Shown here: positions 15,644-23,367 of the stretch, piece by piece
Layout: each line of letters starts with the position of its first letter
Position numbering within the stretch: position 1 is the stretch's first letter
From: Deltaproteobacteria bacterium
Lineage (GTDB): Bacteria; Myxococcota_A; Polyangia; DRWM01
Length of the DNA: 37,247 nucleotides
Reading direction: 5' to 3'
Assembly (NCBI GenBank): GCA_019310245.1
Contig: JAFDER010000002.1
Location: 1-37,247 of the forward strand
The notes under the pieces: model-generated
Databases searched by the model: none
The model's input: only the letters and a program-made list of their open reading frames with translations
Told to the model about the DNA's origin: nothing
Position numbers and translations under genes: made by a program

Positions 15644-18600
15644 TCATTCGAGGTAGGAGCGCCAGGGCTTGATCTTGAGATCCTCCTCGGAGAGCCGGTC
15701 GAGGGCCGCGATGATGAGATCGGCGAGCCGCAGGTTGGTGATGAGCGGCACGTCGTGATCCACGGCGGTGCGGCGGATGAGGTAGTCGTTGCGTATCTCG
15801 CGCTTCTGGTGGTTCTTGGGGATGTTGATGACCAGACCCACGTCGCCCGAGCGGATGAGGTCGAGGGCGTTGGGCTCTCCGCTCTCCAGAGGCCACCTGA
15901 CGTCCCTGGCATCCACGCCGTGCAGCCTGAGGAAGCGGGCCGTGCCCCTGGTGGCGAAGATCGGGTGGCCCCGCGCAGCCAGCCGGCGCGCCGATGGCAG
16001 GAAGTCTGTCTTGCGCTCGAAGGGGCCGGCGGAGACGAGCACGGCGGACCCCTCCGGCGGAGGCCTGAACCCGACGGCCATCATGCTCTTGAGCATCGCC
16101 TCGTACAGATCGTCCCCGAACGTGGCCACCTCGCCGGTCGATGCCATCTCCACGCCGAGCACCGGATCGGCGCCGCGAAGGCGGTGGAACGAGAACTGGG
16201 CGGCCTTCACGCCCACGTAGTCGAGGTCCACGGTCTGGTAGCGTCGATCGGGCGGCCGGTCGAGGATGGCCAGCGCCGCCACCTCGATGAAGTCCACGCC
16301 CGTGACCTTGGAGACGAACGGGAAGGACCTCGACGCCCTCAGGTTCGCCTCGATCACCTTGATGACGTTGTCGCGCGCCAGGTACTGGATGTTGAACGGA
16401 CCACTGATGCCAAGGTTCGAAGCGATCTTCTTCGTGATCTTCTTCACCCTGCGGATCGTCTCGAGGTAGAGCCTCTGGGGAGGGAGGACGATCGTGGCGT
16501 CGCCCGAGTGCACGCCGGCGTTCTCCACGTGTTCCGAGATGGCGTAGAGGATCACGCGGCCGTCGTGGGCCACGGCGTCCACCTCGATCTCCTTGGCGTT
16601 CTCCTCGAACTTCGAGATCACGACCGGGTGCTCGGGCGTGACGAGGGCGGCCCGCTTGAGGAACGCCCTGAGCTGGGCGCCGTCGACGCACACCCTCATG
16701 GCGGCCCCGCTCAGGACGTACGACGGCCGGATGAGCACGGGATAGCCCACCTCCCGGGCGAAGCCCTCGGCCTTCTCCACGTCGGTGAAGGCGCTCCAGC
16801 GAGGCTGGTAGACGCCGATGGAATCCAGGAAGTGGGAGAACTTGTTCCTGTCCTCGGCGCGGTCGATGACCTCCGGAGGAGTGCCGAGGATGTTGAGACC
16901 ATGGCTCGCGAGCGGAAGCGCGAGGTTGTTGGCCGCCTGGCCACCGGTGCACAGCACGTACCCGAACGGCCTCTCCTTCTCGGCGATGTCGAGGATGCGC
17001 TCGAGCGTCAGCTCCTCGAAGTACAGCCTGTCGCTGACGTCGTAGTCCGTGGACACGGTCTCGGGATTGTTGTTCACGACGACCGTCTCGTATCCCTCCG
17101 AGCGCAGGACGTTGACCATCGAGACCGTGCACCAGTCGAACTCGACGCTCGAGCCGATGGAGTAGGGTCCGGAACCCAGCACCACCACCTTGCGCCTGAA
17201 GCTCTCTCCCGGGAGCTCGTCCTCGGTGCCGTGGTAGGTGAGATAGAGGTAGTTCGTCTCGGCCGGGAACTCGGCGGCCAGCGTGTCGATCTTCTTGACC
17301 ACGGGCGTGATGCCGGCCTCGACCCGGCGCCTGCGCACTTCGTCCTCTGAAAGACCCCTGGCCCGGCCGATCTCCACATCGGAGATCCCCCTCTTCTTCG
17401 ACTCGAGGATCAGCTCGTTCCCGAGCTCACGGGCCTTCTCGAGGCGCTTGCGCGTCCGGACGATCGCATCGATGCGCCCCACGAACCACGGATCGATGGA
17501 GCTGCAGGCGGCGACCTTCTTGATGGACCAGCCCCGCTTCAAGGCCTCCGCGACGGCGAACAGGCGCAGAGGGGTGGGCCTCTCGAGCTCCTTCGTGAGC
17601 GATCCGAGCCGGAAGGGGTGCTCCGTCACGCCCGACGCCCCCGTGCCCAGCATGCGCACCCCCTTCTGCAAGGCCTCCTCGAAGCTCCGGCCGATCGCCA
17701 TCACCTCGCCCACGCTCTTCATCTCGGTGCCCAGGGCCTCCTCGACCTTCGGGAACTTCGAGAGGTCCCAGCGCGGGATCTTCACGGCAAGATAGTCGAG
17801 CGCCGGCTCGAAGAAGGCGCAGGTGCGCTGGGTCACCGCATTCGTCAGATCGGCCAGACACGCACCCAGGGCGAGCTTTGCGGCCACGTAGGCCAGTGGG
17901 TAACCCGTCGCCTTCGAGGCCAGGGCGGACGACCTGCTGAGCCGCGCATTGACCTCGATCACCCTGTAGGCGCGCGATCCGGGATCAAGCGCGAACTGGA
18001 TGTTGCACTCGCCCACGATCCCGAGATGCTCGATCACCTTGAGGGCGAGGGCGCGGAGCATGTGGTACTCGTCGTTGTCCAGGGTCTGAGACGGCGCCAC
18101 GACGATGGACTCGCCTGTGTGGATGCCGAGCGGGTCCATGTTCTCCATGTTGCACACGGTGATGACGTTGCCCGCCGCGTCGCGCACCACCTCGTACTCC
18201 ACCTCCTTCCACCCGTAGAGGCTCTCCTCCACGAGAACCTCCGGACTTCGCGCGAAGGCGATGGATGCCAGCGCGGACAGCTCGGCATCGTCGCGCACCA
18301 CGCCCGAGCCCTGTCCGCCCAGCGAGAAGCCGGCGCGCATGATCACCGGGTAGCCGATGGACCGGGCCGCTGCCACGGCCTCGTCGATCCCGGCGCACGA
18401 GACGGACTCCGGCGTGTCGACGCCGATCGACTCGAGAACGGAGGCGAAGCGCTTTCTCTCCTCGGTCATGCGGATGGACTCGATGGGCGTGCCCAGGACC
18501 CTCACGGAGTGCCGCGCCAGAACCCCCTCGTCGTAGAGGGCGAGGCCGCAGTTGAGTGCCGTCTGTCCGCCGAACGAGAGCAGGATCCCCTCGGGCCTCT

Positions 18601-18838
18601 CCCTCTCGATGACGCGCGCGACGAAGTCCGGCGTGGCGGGCAGGAAGTAGACCTCGTCGGCCAGGTCCAGGCTCGTCTGGTTCGTCGCGATGTTCGGGTT
18701 GACGAGGACCGTGCGCACCCCCTCCTCGCGCATCGCCTTGAGCGCCTGGAAGCCGGAGTAGTCGAACTCGCCCGCCTCCCCGATCTTCAGGGCCCCTGAA
18801 CCCACGACCATGACCTTGGAGGGCAGGGACCGGCTCAC
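15644..18838 (-). CDS. carB: Carbamoyl-phosphate synthase large subunit
   Basis: CarB makes carbamoyl phosphate from bicarbonate, ammonia from CarA and two ATP, feeding pyrimidine and arginine synthesis. The 1064-aa protein has two ATP-grasp halves. The first opens VMVVGSGALKIGEAGEFDYSG and the second VVVLGSGPYSIGSSVEFDWC. An oligomerisation segment lies between them and a C-terminal MGS-like allosteric domain starts at about 930 (AVLVSAGPFERKTDFLPSARRL, later NIPKNHQKREIRNDYLIRR). The GSGALKIGEAGEFDYSG variant is the type I associate with archaea, Bacteroidota and some other phyla rather than the Proteobacterial GSGPIVIGQACEFDYSG. GTG at 18838 overlaps the carA stop (GTGA), so the subunits are translationally coupled. 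Confidence 0.97.
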   Translation of the reverse strand: MSRSLPSKVMVVGSGALKIGEAGEFDYSGFQALKAMREEGVRTVLVNPNIATNQTSLDLADEVYFLPATPDFVARVIERERPEGILLSFGGQTALNCGLALYDEGVLARHSVRVLGTPIESIRMTEERKRFASVLESIGVDTPESVSCAGIDEAVAAARSIGYPVIMRAGFSLGGQGSGVVRDDAELSALASIAFARSPEVLVEESLYGWKEVEYEVVRDAAGNVITVCNMENMDPLGIHTGESIVVAPSQTLDNDEYHMLRALALKVIEHLGIVGECNIQFALDPGSRAYRVIEVNARLSRSSALASKATGYPLAYVAAKLALGACLADLTNAVTQRTCAFFEPALDYLAVKIPRWDLSKFPKVEEALGTEMKSVGEVMAIGRSFEEALQKGVRMLGTGASGVTEHPFRLGSLTKELERPTPLRLFAVAEALKRGWSIKKVAACSSIDPWFVGRIDAIVRTRKRLEKARELGNELILESKKRGISDVEIGRARGLSEDEVRRRRVEAGITPVVKKIDTLAAEFPAETNYLYLTYHGTEDELPGESFRRKVVVLGSGPYSIGSSVEFDWCTVSMVNVLRSEGYETVVVNNNPETVSTDYDVSDRLYFEELTLERILDIAEKERPFGYVLCTGGQAANNLALPLASHGLNILGTPPEVIDRAEDRNKFSHFLDSIGVYQPRWSAFTDVEKAEGFAREVGYPVLIRPSYVLSGAAMRVCVDGAQLRAFLKRAALVTPEHPVVISKFEENAKEIEVDAVAHDGRVILYAISEHVENAGVHSGDATIVLPPQRLYLETIRRVKKITKKIASNLGISGPFNIQYLARDNVIKVIEANLRASRSFPFVSKVTGVDFIEVAALAILDRPPDRRYQTVDLDYVGVKAAQFSFHRLRGADPVLGVEMASTGEVATFGDDLYEAMLKSMMAVGFRPPPEGSAVLVSAGPFERKTDFLPSARRLAARGHPIFATRGTARFLRLHGVDARDVRWPLESGEPNALDLIRSGDVGLVINIPKNHQKREIRNDYLIRRTAVDHDVPLITNLRLADLIIAALDRLSEEDLKIKPWRSYLE

Positions 18839-19935
18839 AGCGACCTCGCGAAGTCGGACAGCAGGAAGGACGTGTCGACGGGGCCTGGCCGGGCCTCGGG
18901 ATGGAACTGCACGGCCCGGAACGGCTTCGTGCGGTGGCGGATGCCCTCCACCGTGGAGTCATTGAGGTTCTCGAACCACACCTCCCAGCCGCGAGGCAGG
19001 CTCGATCCGCGCACGGCGAACCCGTGGTTCTGGCTCGTGATGTAGCAGCGGCCCGACGAGCGATCCACGCACGGCTGGTTCTGGGACCTGTGACCGAAGG
19101 GCAGCTTGTAGGTCTGCGCACCGGCGGCCAGGGCCAGGATCTGGTTGCCCAGGCAGATGCCCAGGATCGGCGTGCCGCGCTCCATGAGAGCCCGCGTCAG
19201 CTCGATCGTGGGACCGCACCGCTCGGGATCGCCCGGGCCGTTGGACAGGACGACCCCGTGGAACGCGCCATCGAGGTCCTTCACGTCGGCGTCCCAGGGC
19301 ATGACCGTCACCTGAAGCCCCTGATCCAGCAGGCCCTTGAGGATGGACCTCTTCAGGCCGCAGTCGACGAGCGCCACCTTCTTGCCTCCGCCGCCGTACG
19401 TCCTGACCTCGCGGGAGCAGACGGAGGGAACGAGATCCCCGGCCAGGGGATCGACGATGTCCACGCGTCCGCCGCCCCGCGGCCTCGCGTGCACGATGCG
19501 GCCGGGAACGGTGCCGTGGCTGCGGAGCCTGCGCACGAGCGCCCGCGTGTCCACGCCCTGGATCCCGGCGACGCCCTCGCCGCGCAGCCAGTCGTCGAGA
19601 GTCATCCTGCTCCTGTGATGGGAGGGGCCGGAAGGCGCGCTCGAGACGACCACGCCTCTTGCATGGATCCGGGCCGACTCGAAGCCCCCGTCGGGCGCGT
19701 CCGGGCGGCCCGCACGCGGCACGCCGTAGTTGCCGATGAGCGGACTCGTGAAGATCAGGATCTGGCCCGCGTATGAGGGATCCGTCAGCGATTCGACGTA
19801 GCCCACCATGCCCGTGGTGAACACCACCTCTCCCTCGGCCGCCTCGGCAGCGCCCAGTGATCGGCCTTCCCATGCCGACCCGTCCGCCAGCACGAGCCAG
19901 GCCCGCCTCTCCCGCACTCTTCTCCCTCTAGCCAT
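18835..19935 (-). CDS. carA: Carbamoyl-phosphate synthase small subunit (glutaminase)
   Basis: CarA hydrolyses glutamine and channels ammonia to CarB. From ATG at 19935 it is 366 aa, starting MARGRRVRERRAWLVLADGS, with GGAGG 6 nt upstream. The N-terminal domain shows EVVFTTGMVGYVESLTDPSYAGQIL and TSPLIGNYGVP. The C-terminal class I amidotransferase has NGPGDPERCG, the nucleophile in GICLGNQILALAAGA, GHRSQNQPC, ITSQNHGFAV, and the His-Glu pair in AVQFHPEARPGP. The track's 433-aa version begins 67 residues earlier and would overlap the divergent GHL10 gene, so it is rejected. It heads the carAB operon; its promoter is not obvious, with only a weak TTGCCT/CATAGA pair near 19964-19990. Confidence 0.96.
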   Translation of the reverse strand: MARGRRVRERRAWLVLADGSAWEGRSLGAAEAAEGEVVFTTGMVGYVESLTDPSYAGQILIFTSPLIGNYGVPRAGRPDAPDGGFESARIHARGVVVSSAPSGPSHHRSRMTLDDWLRGEGVAGIQGVDTRALVRRLRSHGTVPGRIVHARPRGGGRVDIVDPLAGDLVPSVCSREVRTYGGGGKKVALVDCGLKRSILKGLLDQGLQVTVMPWDADVKDLDGAFHGVVLSNGPGDPERCGPTIELTRALMERGTPILGICLGNQILALAAGAQTYKLPFGHRSQNQPCVDRSSGRCYITSQNHGFAVRGSSLPRGWEVWFENLNDSTVEGIRHRTKPFRAVQFHPEARPGPVDTSFLLSDFARSL

Positions 19936-19995
19936 CGATGCCTCCGCGATCCGTTCCGTCCGATCTATGGCATGGCGGCGCGGGAGGCAAGAGGG

Positions 19996-20001
19996 TAAAA
20001 T
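19996..20001 (+). promoter_or_regulatory. Candidate -10 box of the GHL10 lipoprotein gene, near-leaderless
   Basis: TAAAAT ends 7 nt before the ATG at 20009. No good -35 box lies 16-18 bp upstream (TGGCGG at 17 bp). The GGGAGG at 19982-19987 is too far from the start to act as a ribosome site. Confidence 0.4.
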
Positions 20002-20008
20002 CAACTCC

Positions 20009-21292
20009 ATGCCGATCCCGCTGACGCACGTCCCGACGGGCCACTGCGCCGCGGCGCTGCTGTTGCTCGTATCCGGGTGCAGGACGGTGTGCGACTGCGG
20101 TGATACGGACGATGCCCCGCTCGAGGCCGCGGCCACGGACGGAGTGGAGGCGGCCGGCGACCCGACCGCAGACCCGGACGACGCGGACGCGTCGGCCGAC
20201 CCCGGGCTGGAGCTGCCGCCGGGAGGCAGGGAGGCCCGCGGCGTGTGGGTGACGCGCTGGGACTACTCGAGCCCGGGGGACATCGCGTCGATCATGTCCA
20301 GTGCCGCCTCGGGCGGCTTCAACCAGGTCTACTTCCAGGTCAGGGGCACGGCCGATGCCTTCTACGCCTCGAGCCTCGAGCCCTGGAGCGCGGACCTGGG
20401 CGCGCTGGGAGAGGATCCGGGGTGGGATCCGCTGCTCGAGGCCGCTCAGGAGGCGCACGCGCAGGGGCTCGAGATCCACGCCTGGCTCAACACGTTTCCG
20501 CTGTGGTCGGGATCCAGCCCTCCCCCGTCGAGCACGCCCGAGCACATCTACAACGCCCACCCCGACTGGATCTGCGCGGACTCGAGCGGCACGCCCATGC
20601 CGCTGGGCGACGGCTACGTGTTCGGCTCGCCAGGCAACCCCGACCTCCAGGACCACGTCGCGGCGGTCGCGGCGGACATCACGCGCAACTACCCGGTGGA
20701 CGGCATCCACCTCGACTACATCCGCTACCCCGGGATCGGGTACTGCTACGATGCCGTGAGCGAGTCGCGCTTCGCGGCCGCCCTGGCGGCAGACCCTTCG
20801 CTGAGCAGGGACGACTGGCAGAGGGACCAGGTTTCCGCCACGGTGCAGAAGGTGTTCGAGGCCGTCAAGGCACAGCGGGCCGGGGCGGTGCTGTCGGCTG
20901 CCGTGTGGTTCATCTGCCGCAACGTCTGGGACTGGTCCTCGGTGAGTCAGGGGTACGTGGAGTACTACCAGGATCCGAGAGCCTGGGCCGCGGCGGGCAC
21001 CATCGACGCCGTGATCCCGATGATCTACTTCGACATCGAGGAACCGTACGGGACGCGCCTCGACTTCCGTGCCATGCTCGATGACCACGTCTCCGGCATG
21101 TGGGGAGTAGCGGTGTACGCGGGCATCAACGGCGACGAGACCGACTTCGGGAACATCACCGCGGAGATCGAGTACACCCGCTCGAGCGGGGCCGCAGGCT
21201 ACGTGATCTTCGCCTACAGCACCATCGTGGATCACGACGCGTTCGACGACTTCTCGGCCGGGCCGAACGCCGAGGAGGCCTGGCCTCCATGA
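20009..21292 (+). CDS. GHL10/UPF0748-type glycoside-hydrolase-like lipoprotein
   Basis: The 427-aa product has a lipoprotein signal (ALLLLVSGC, lipidated C24) and an acidic linker to about residue 70. It then has a TIM-barrel domain of the glycosyl-hydrolase-like 10 family (YngK-like). Signature segments are ARGVWVTRWDYSSPGDIAS, FNQVYFQVRGTADAFYASSLEPWS, LEIHAWLNTFPLW, HPDWIC, and DGIHLDYIRYPG. These probably act on an exopolysaccharide or peptidoglycan-linked glycan outside the inner membrane. Relatives are often called family 10 glycosidases, but the substrate is not certain. The ATG at 20009 is preferred because the longer track ORF would place the signal peptide internally. The next gene starts within its stop codon (ATGA). 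Confidence 0.88.
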   Translation: MPIPLTHVPTGHCAAALLLLVSGCRTVCDCGDTDDAPLEAAATDGVEAAGDPTADPDDADASADPGLELPPGGREARGVWVTRWDYSSPGDIASIMSSAASGGFNQVYFQVRGTADAFYASSLEPWSADLGALGEDPGWDPLLEAAQEAHAQGLEIHAWLNTFPLWSGSSPPPSSTPEHIYNAHPDWICADSSGTPMPLGDGYVFGSPGNPDLQDHVAAVAADITRNYPVDGIHLDYIRYPGIGYCYDAVSESRFAAALAADPSLSRDDWQRDQVSATVQKVFEAVKAQRAGAVLSAAVWFICRNVWDWSSVSQGYVEYYQDPRAWAAAGTIDAVIPMIYFDIEEPYGTRLDFRAMLDDHVSGMWGVAVYAGINGDETDFGNITAEIEYTRSSGAAGYVIFAYSTIVDHDAFDDFSAGPNAEEAWPP

Positions 21293-21639
21293 TCCGCAGA
21301 CGCAAGCTCTCCATCTATCCGCCCGGACGCGCCGGCCTCAAGCTCGAGGGTCACTGCATCGAGACCGCGGCGCGCATCGAGTGCAGGAGGCTCGAGTACC
21401 TCATGTTCGACCTGCACGAGGGGGACCCGGACCGGCCTCCCGTGGCCGACCGGCTCGGGATCATCCAGCGGTTTCTCGAGAGGACCGACTTCCGGGCCCT
21501 CAGGACCCAGCGGCCCGAGCTCGACGGGAGGACGAAGATGAATATCGTCGTGTGGGAAAGGCAGGACGGCACCTTCGCCCTCGAGGACGTGATCCCCGTG
21601 ACGGATGACGGGGAGAAACCGGCGCCGCACGGCAAGTGA
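21289..21639 (+). CDS. Hypothetical 116-aa protein coupled to the GHL10 gene
   Basis: ATG at 21289 overlaps the GHL10 stop by 4 bp (ATGA), and this start is inside the track's 179-aa ORF. The product (MIRRRKLSIYPPGRAGLKLE ... MNIVVWERQDGTFALEDVIP) is soluble, moderately charged, with no signal peptide, membrane segment or motif I know. The coupled start and normal codon use support it as a real gene. It ends directly next to the queG stop on the other strand (21639/21640), leaving no intergenic space. Confidence 0.65.
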   Translation: MIRRRKLSIYPPGRAGLKLEGHCIETAARIECRRLEYLMFDLHEGDPDRPPVADRLGIIQRFLERTDFRALRTQRPELDGRTKMNIVVWERQDGTFALEDVIPVTDDGEKPAPHGK

Positions 21640-22572
21640 TCAGCCGAGCGCCGACGCGAGATTCTGCCTGAAACGAGCGACCCCCGTGCTCGAGATGGAC
21701 GTGTCCTCGATGAGTGCCTCCGCCCTCTCCCCGTCGAGGGCGAGGAATTCCCGAGCCGACATCTCCTTCATGAACGACAGGGGTTCGAACTCGGGATCGC
21801 CGTCGGGCAAGGAGTCGTTGTGGGGACACGCCTCCTGGCACAGATCGCAGCCAAAGGCGCTCCGCCCGGCCAGCCGGGCGGAGAGGTCCACCCCGCAAGG
21901 CACGTCCTGTTCGGATGTCAGCCTGGACAGGCAGGCGCGCACGTCCACGAGCCTGTCGCCCGAGATCGCGGCGACGGGGCAGGCCTCCACGCATGCCCGG
22001 CAGTCGCCGCAGCCGTCCTCCGCCGGCTGGTCGGGCTCGACCTCCGCATCGACGGCGATGCCGCCCAGCACCGTGAAGGAGCCGTGCGCCGGCTGGACGA
22101 GCAGTCCGTTTCGTCCGATCCAGCCGAGCCCCGCCCGCTGGGCCCAGACCTTCTCCATGACCGGCGCGGTATCCACGAACACGCGCCCGTGGATGCCGCC
22201 CGCCCGGACCTTGAGACCGGAGAGGATGGAGCGCAGGCGCCTCGCCACGACCTCGTGGTAATCCAGCCCGCGCACGTGCCGGGCCACGCTCATGCCGAGG
22301 CTCCCGCGGGGAGGATCGGGCCTCGCGATCGAGAGGGAGATCATGATGACGGATCGGGCTCCGTCCAGGAAGTCGGGATGGTCGGGGCTCAGCAGGATGT
22401 CCGCCCGCCGCTCGAGATAGGTGCACGAGCCGTGCCTCCCGCTCCGGATCCAGCTCAGGAGCCGTCGGTGCTCCTCGACGAGGGGCTCGACCCGGGACAC
22501 GCCCCAGGAGGCGCAGCGCGCATCGCCGGCCAGATCGTTGACGGCCTGCCTGAGGGCCGCTGGAGAGGTCAC
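21640..22572 (-). CDS. queG: Epoxyqueuosine reductase QueG, short form
   Basis: QueG reduces epoxyqueuosine in tRNA to queuosine using cobalamin and two [4Fe-4S] clusters. The ferredoxin motifs CGDCRACVEACP and CDLCQEACP are intact, as are VFVDTAPVMEKVWAQRAGLGWIGRN and PVAAISGDRLVD. GTG at 22572 gives 310 aa, overlaps the map stop (GTGA) and has GAGGA 8 nt upstream. The track start at 22629 would add 19 residues from inside map. The protein ends just after the RFRQNLASALG helix, so the C-terminal HEAT-like extension of E. coli QueG (379 aa) is missing. That looks like the natural short form, not a truncation by mutation. Confidence 0.93.
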   Translation of the reverse strand: MTSPAALRQAVNDLAGDARCASWGVSRVEPLVEEHRRLLSWIRSGRHGSCTYLERRADILLSPDHPDFLDGARSVIMISLSIARPDPPRGSLGMSVARHVRGLDYHEVVARRLRSILSGLKVRAGGIHGRVFVDTAPVMEKVWAQRAGLGWIGRNGLLVQPAHGSFTVLGGIAVDAEVEPDQPAEDGCGDCRACVEACPVAAISGDRLVDVRACLSRLTSEQDVPCGVDLSARLAGRSAFGCDLCQEACPHNDSLPDGDPEFEPLSFMKEMSAREFLALDGERAEALIEDTSISSTGVARFRQNLASALG

Positions 22573-23363
22573 CCGGCCGTATCCTCGGAATTGACGAGCA
22601 CGGCCGGGCGCGCGGTGAGCACCTCGCACCCGTCGGCCGTCACGGCAATGGTGTGCTCGAACTGCGCGGACAGCTTCCCGTCCACCGTGACGGCCGTCCA
22701 GCCGTCATCCAGCACGCGGGCCCTCCACGTGCCCAGGTTGATCATGGGCTCGATGGTGAACGTCATGCCCTCCCGGAGCCTGAGATTGTCGCCGGAAGAC
22801 CGGAAGTGCGGTACCTGCGGACCCTCGTGGAAGCTCCGGCCGATGCCGTGGCCCACGTACTGCCGCACCACCGAGCAGTCCTGCCCCTCCGCGTGATCCT
22901 GGATCGCCGCTCCGATGTCACCGATCCGACCCCCGGGCCGGACCACGGCGATGCCGCGCTCGAGGCACTGGCGGGCCACCTCGACGACATGGCGGGCCTT
23001 CTGCGAGCTCGGACCCACGTAGAACGTGGCCGACGTGTCGCCGTGCCAGCCGTCGAGGATGACCGTGACGTCCACGTTGATGATATCGCCCCTCTTGAGC
23101 CTCTGCTTCTTCGAGGGAATCCCGTGGCAGACCACGTCGTTGACCGACGTGCACACGCTCTTCGGAAAGCCCATGTAATCGAGCGGAGCCGGAACGCCGC
23201 CGTGTGAAACGATGTACTCGTGCACGACCTCGTTCAGATCCTCGGTCGTCACGCCTTCCCTGACGAGCGGCCCGGAGTACATCAGGGTCTCGGCGGCCAG
23301 GTGGCCCGCGTTGCGCATGGAGTCAAGATCGGCAGGCAACTTTATCGTTATCGAACGGGCCAA
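22569..23363 (-). CDS. map: Type I methionine aminopeptidase
   Basis: MetAP removes the initiator methionine from nascent proteins. The 264-aa product shows metal ligands in DVTVILDGWHGDTSATF (two Asp), YVGHGIGRSFHEGP (His), FTIEPMIN (Glu) and SAQFEHTIAVT (Glu). Aligning with the family N-terminus points to a TTG start at 23363 (TTG GCC CGT TCG ATA ACG ATA), just 4 nt after the stop of the giant TPR gene. The internal ATG 15 codons later would remove residues that normally precede the MRxAG helix. No strong ribosome site precedes either, so translation may depend on coupling to the TPR gene. The track's 451-aa ORF extends into the TPR gene and is rejected. The start is the uncertain part. Confidence 0.9.
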   Translation of the reverse strand: MARSITIKLPADLDSMRNAGHLAAETLMYSGPLVREGVTTEDLNEVVHEYIVSHGGVPAPLDYMGFPKSVCTSVNDVVCHGIPSKKQRLKRGDIINVDVTVILDGWHGDTSATFYVGPSSQKARHVVEVARQCLERGIAVVRPGGRIGDIGAAIQDHAEGQDCSVVRQYVGHGIGRSFHEGPQVPHFRSSGDNLRLREGMTFTIEPMINLGTWRARVLDDGWTAVTVDGKLSAQFEHTIAVTADGCEVLTARPAVLVNSEDTAG

Positions 23364-23367
23364 TGGG

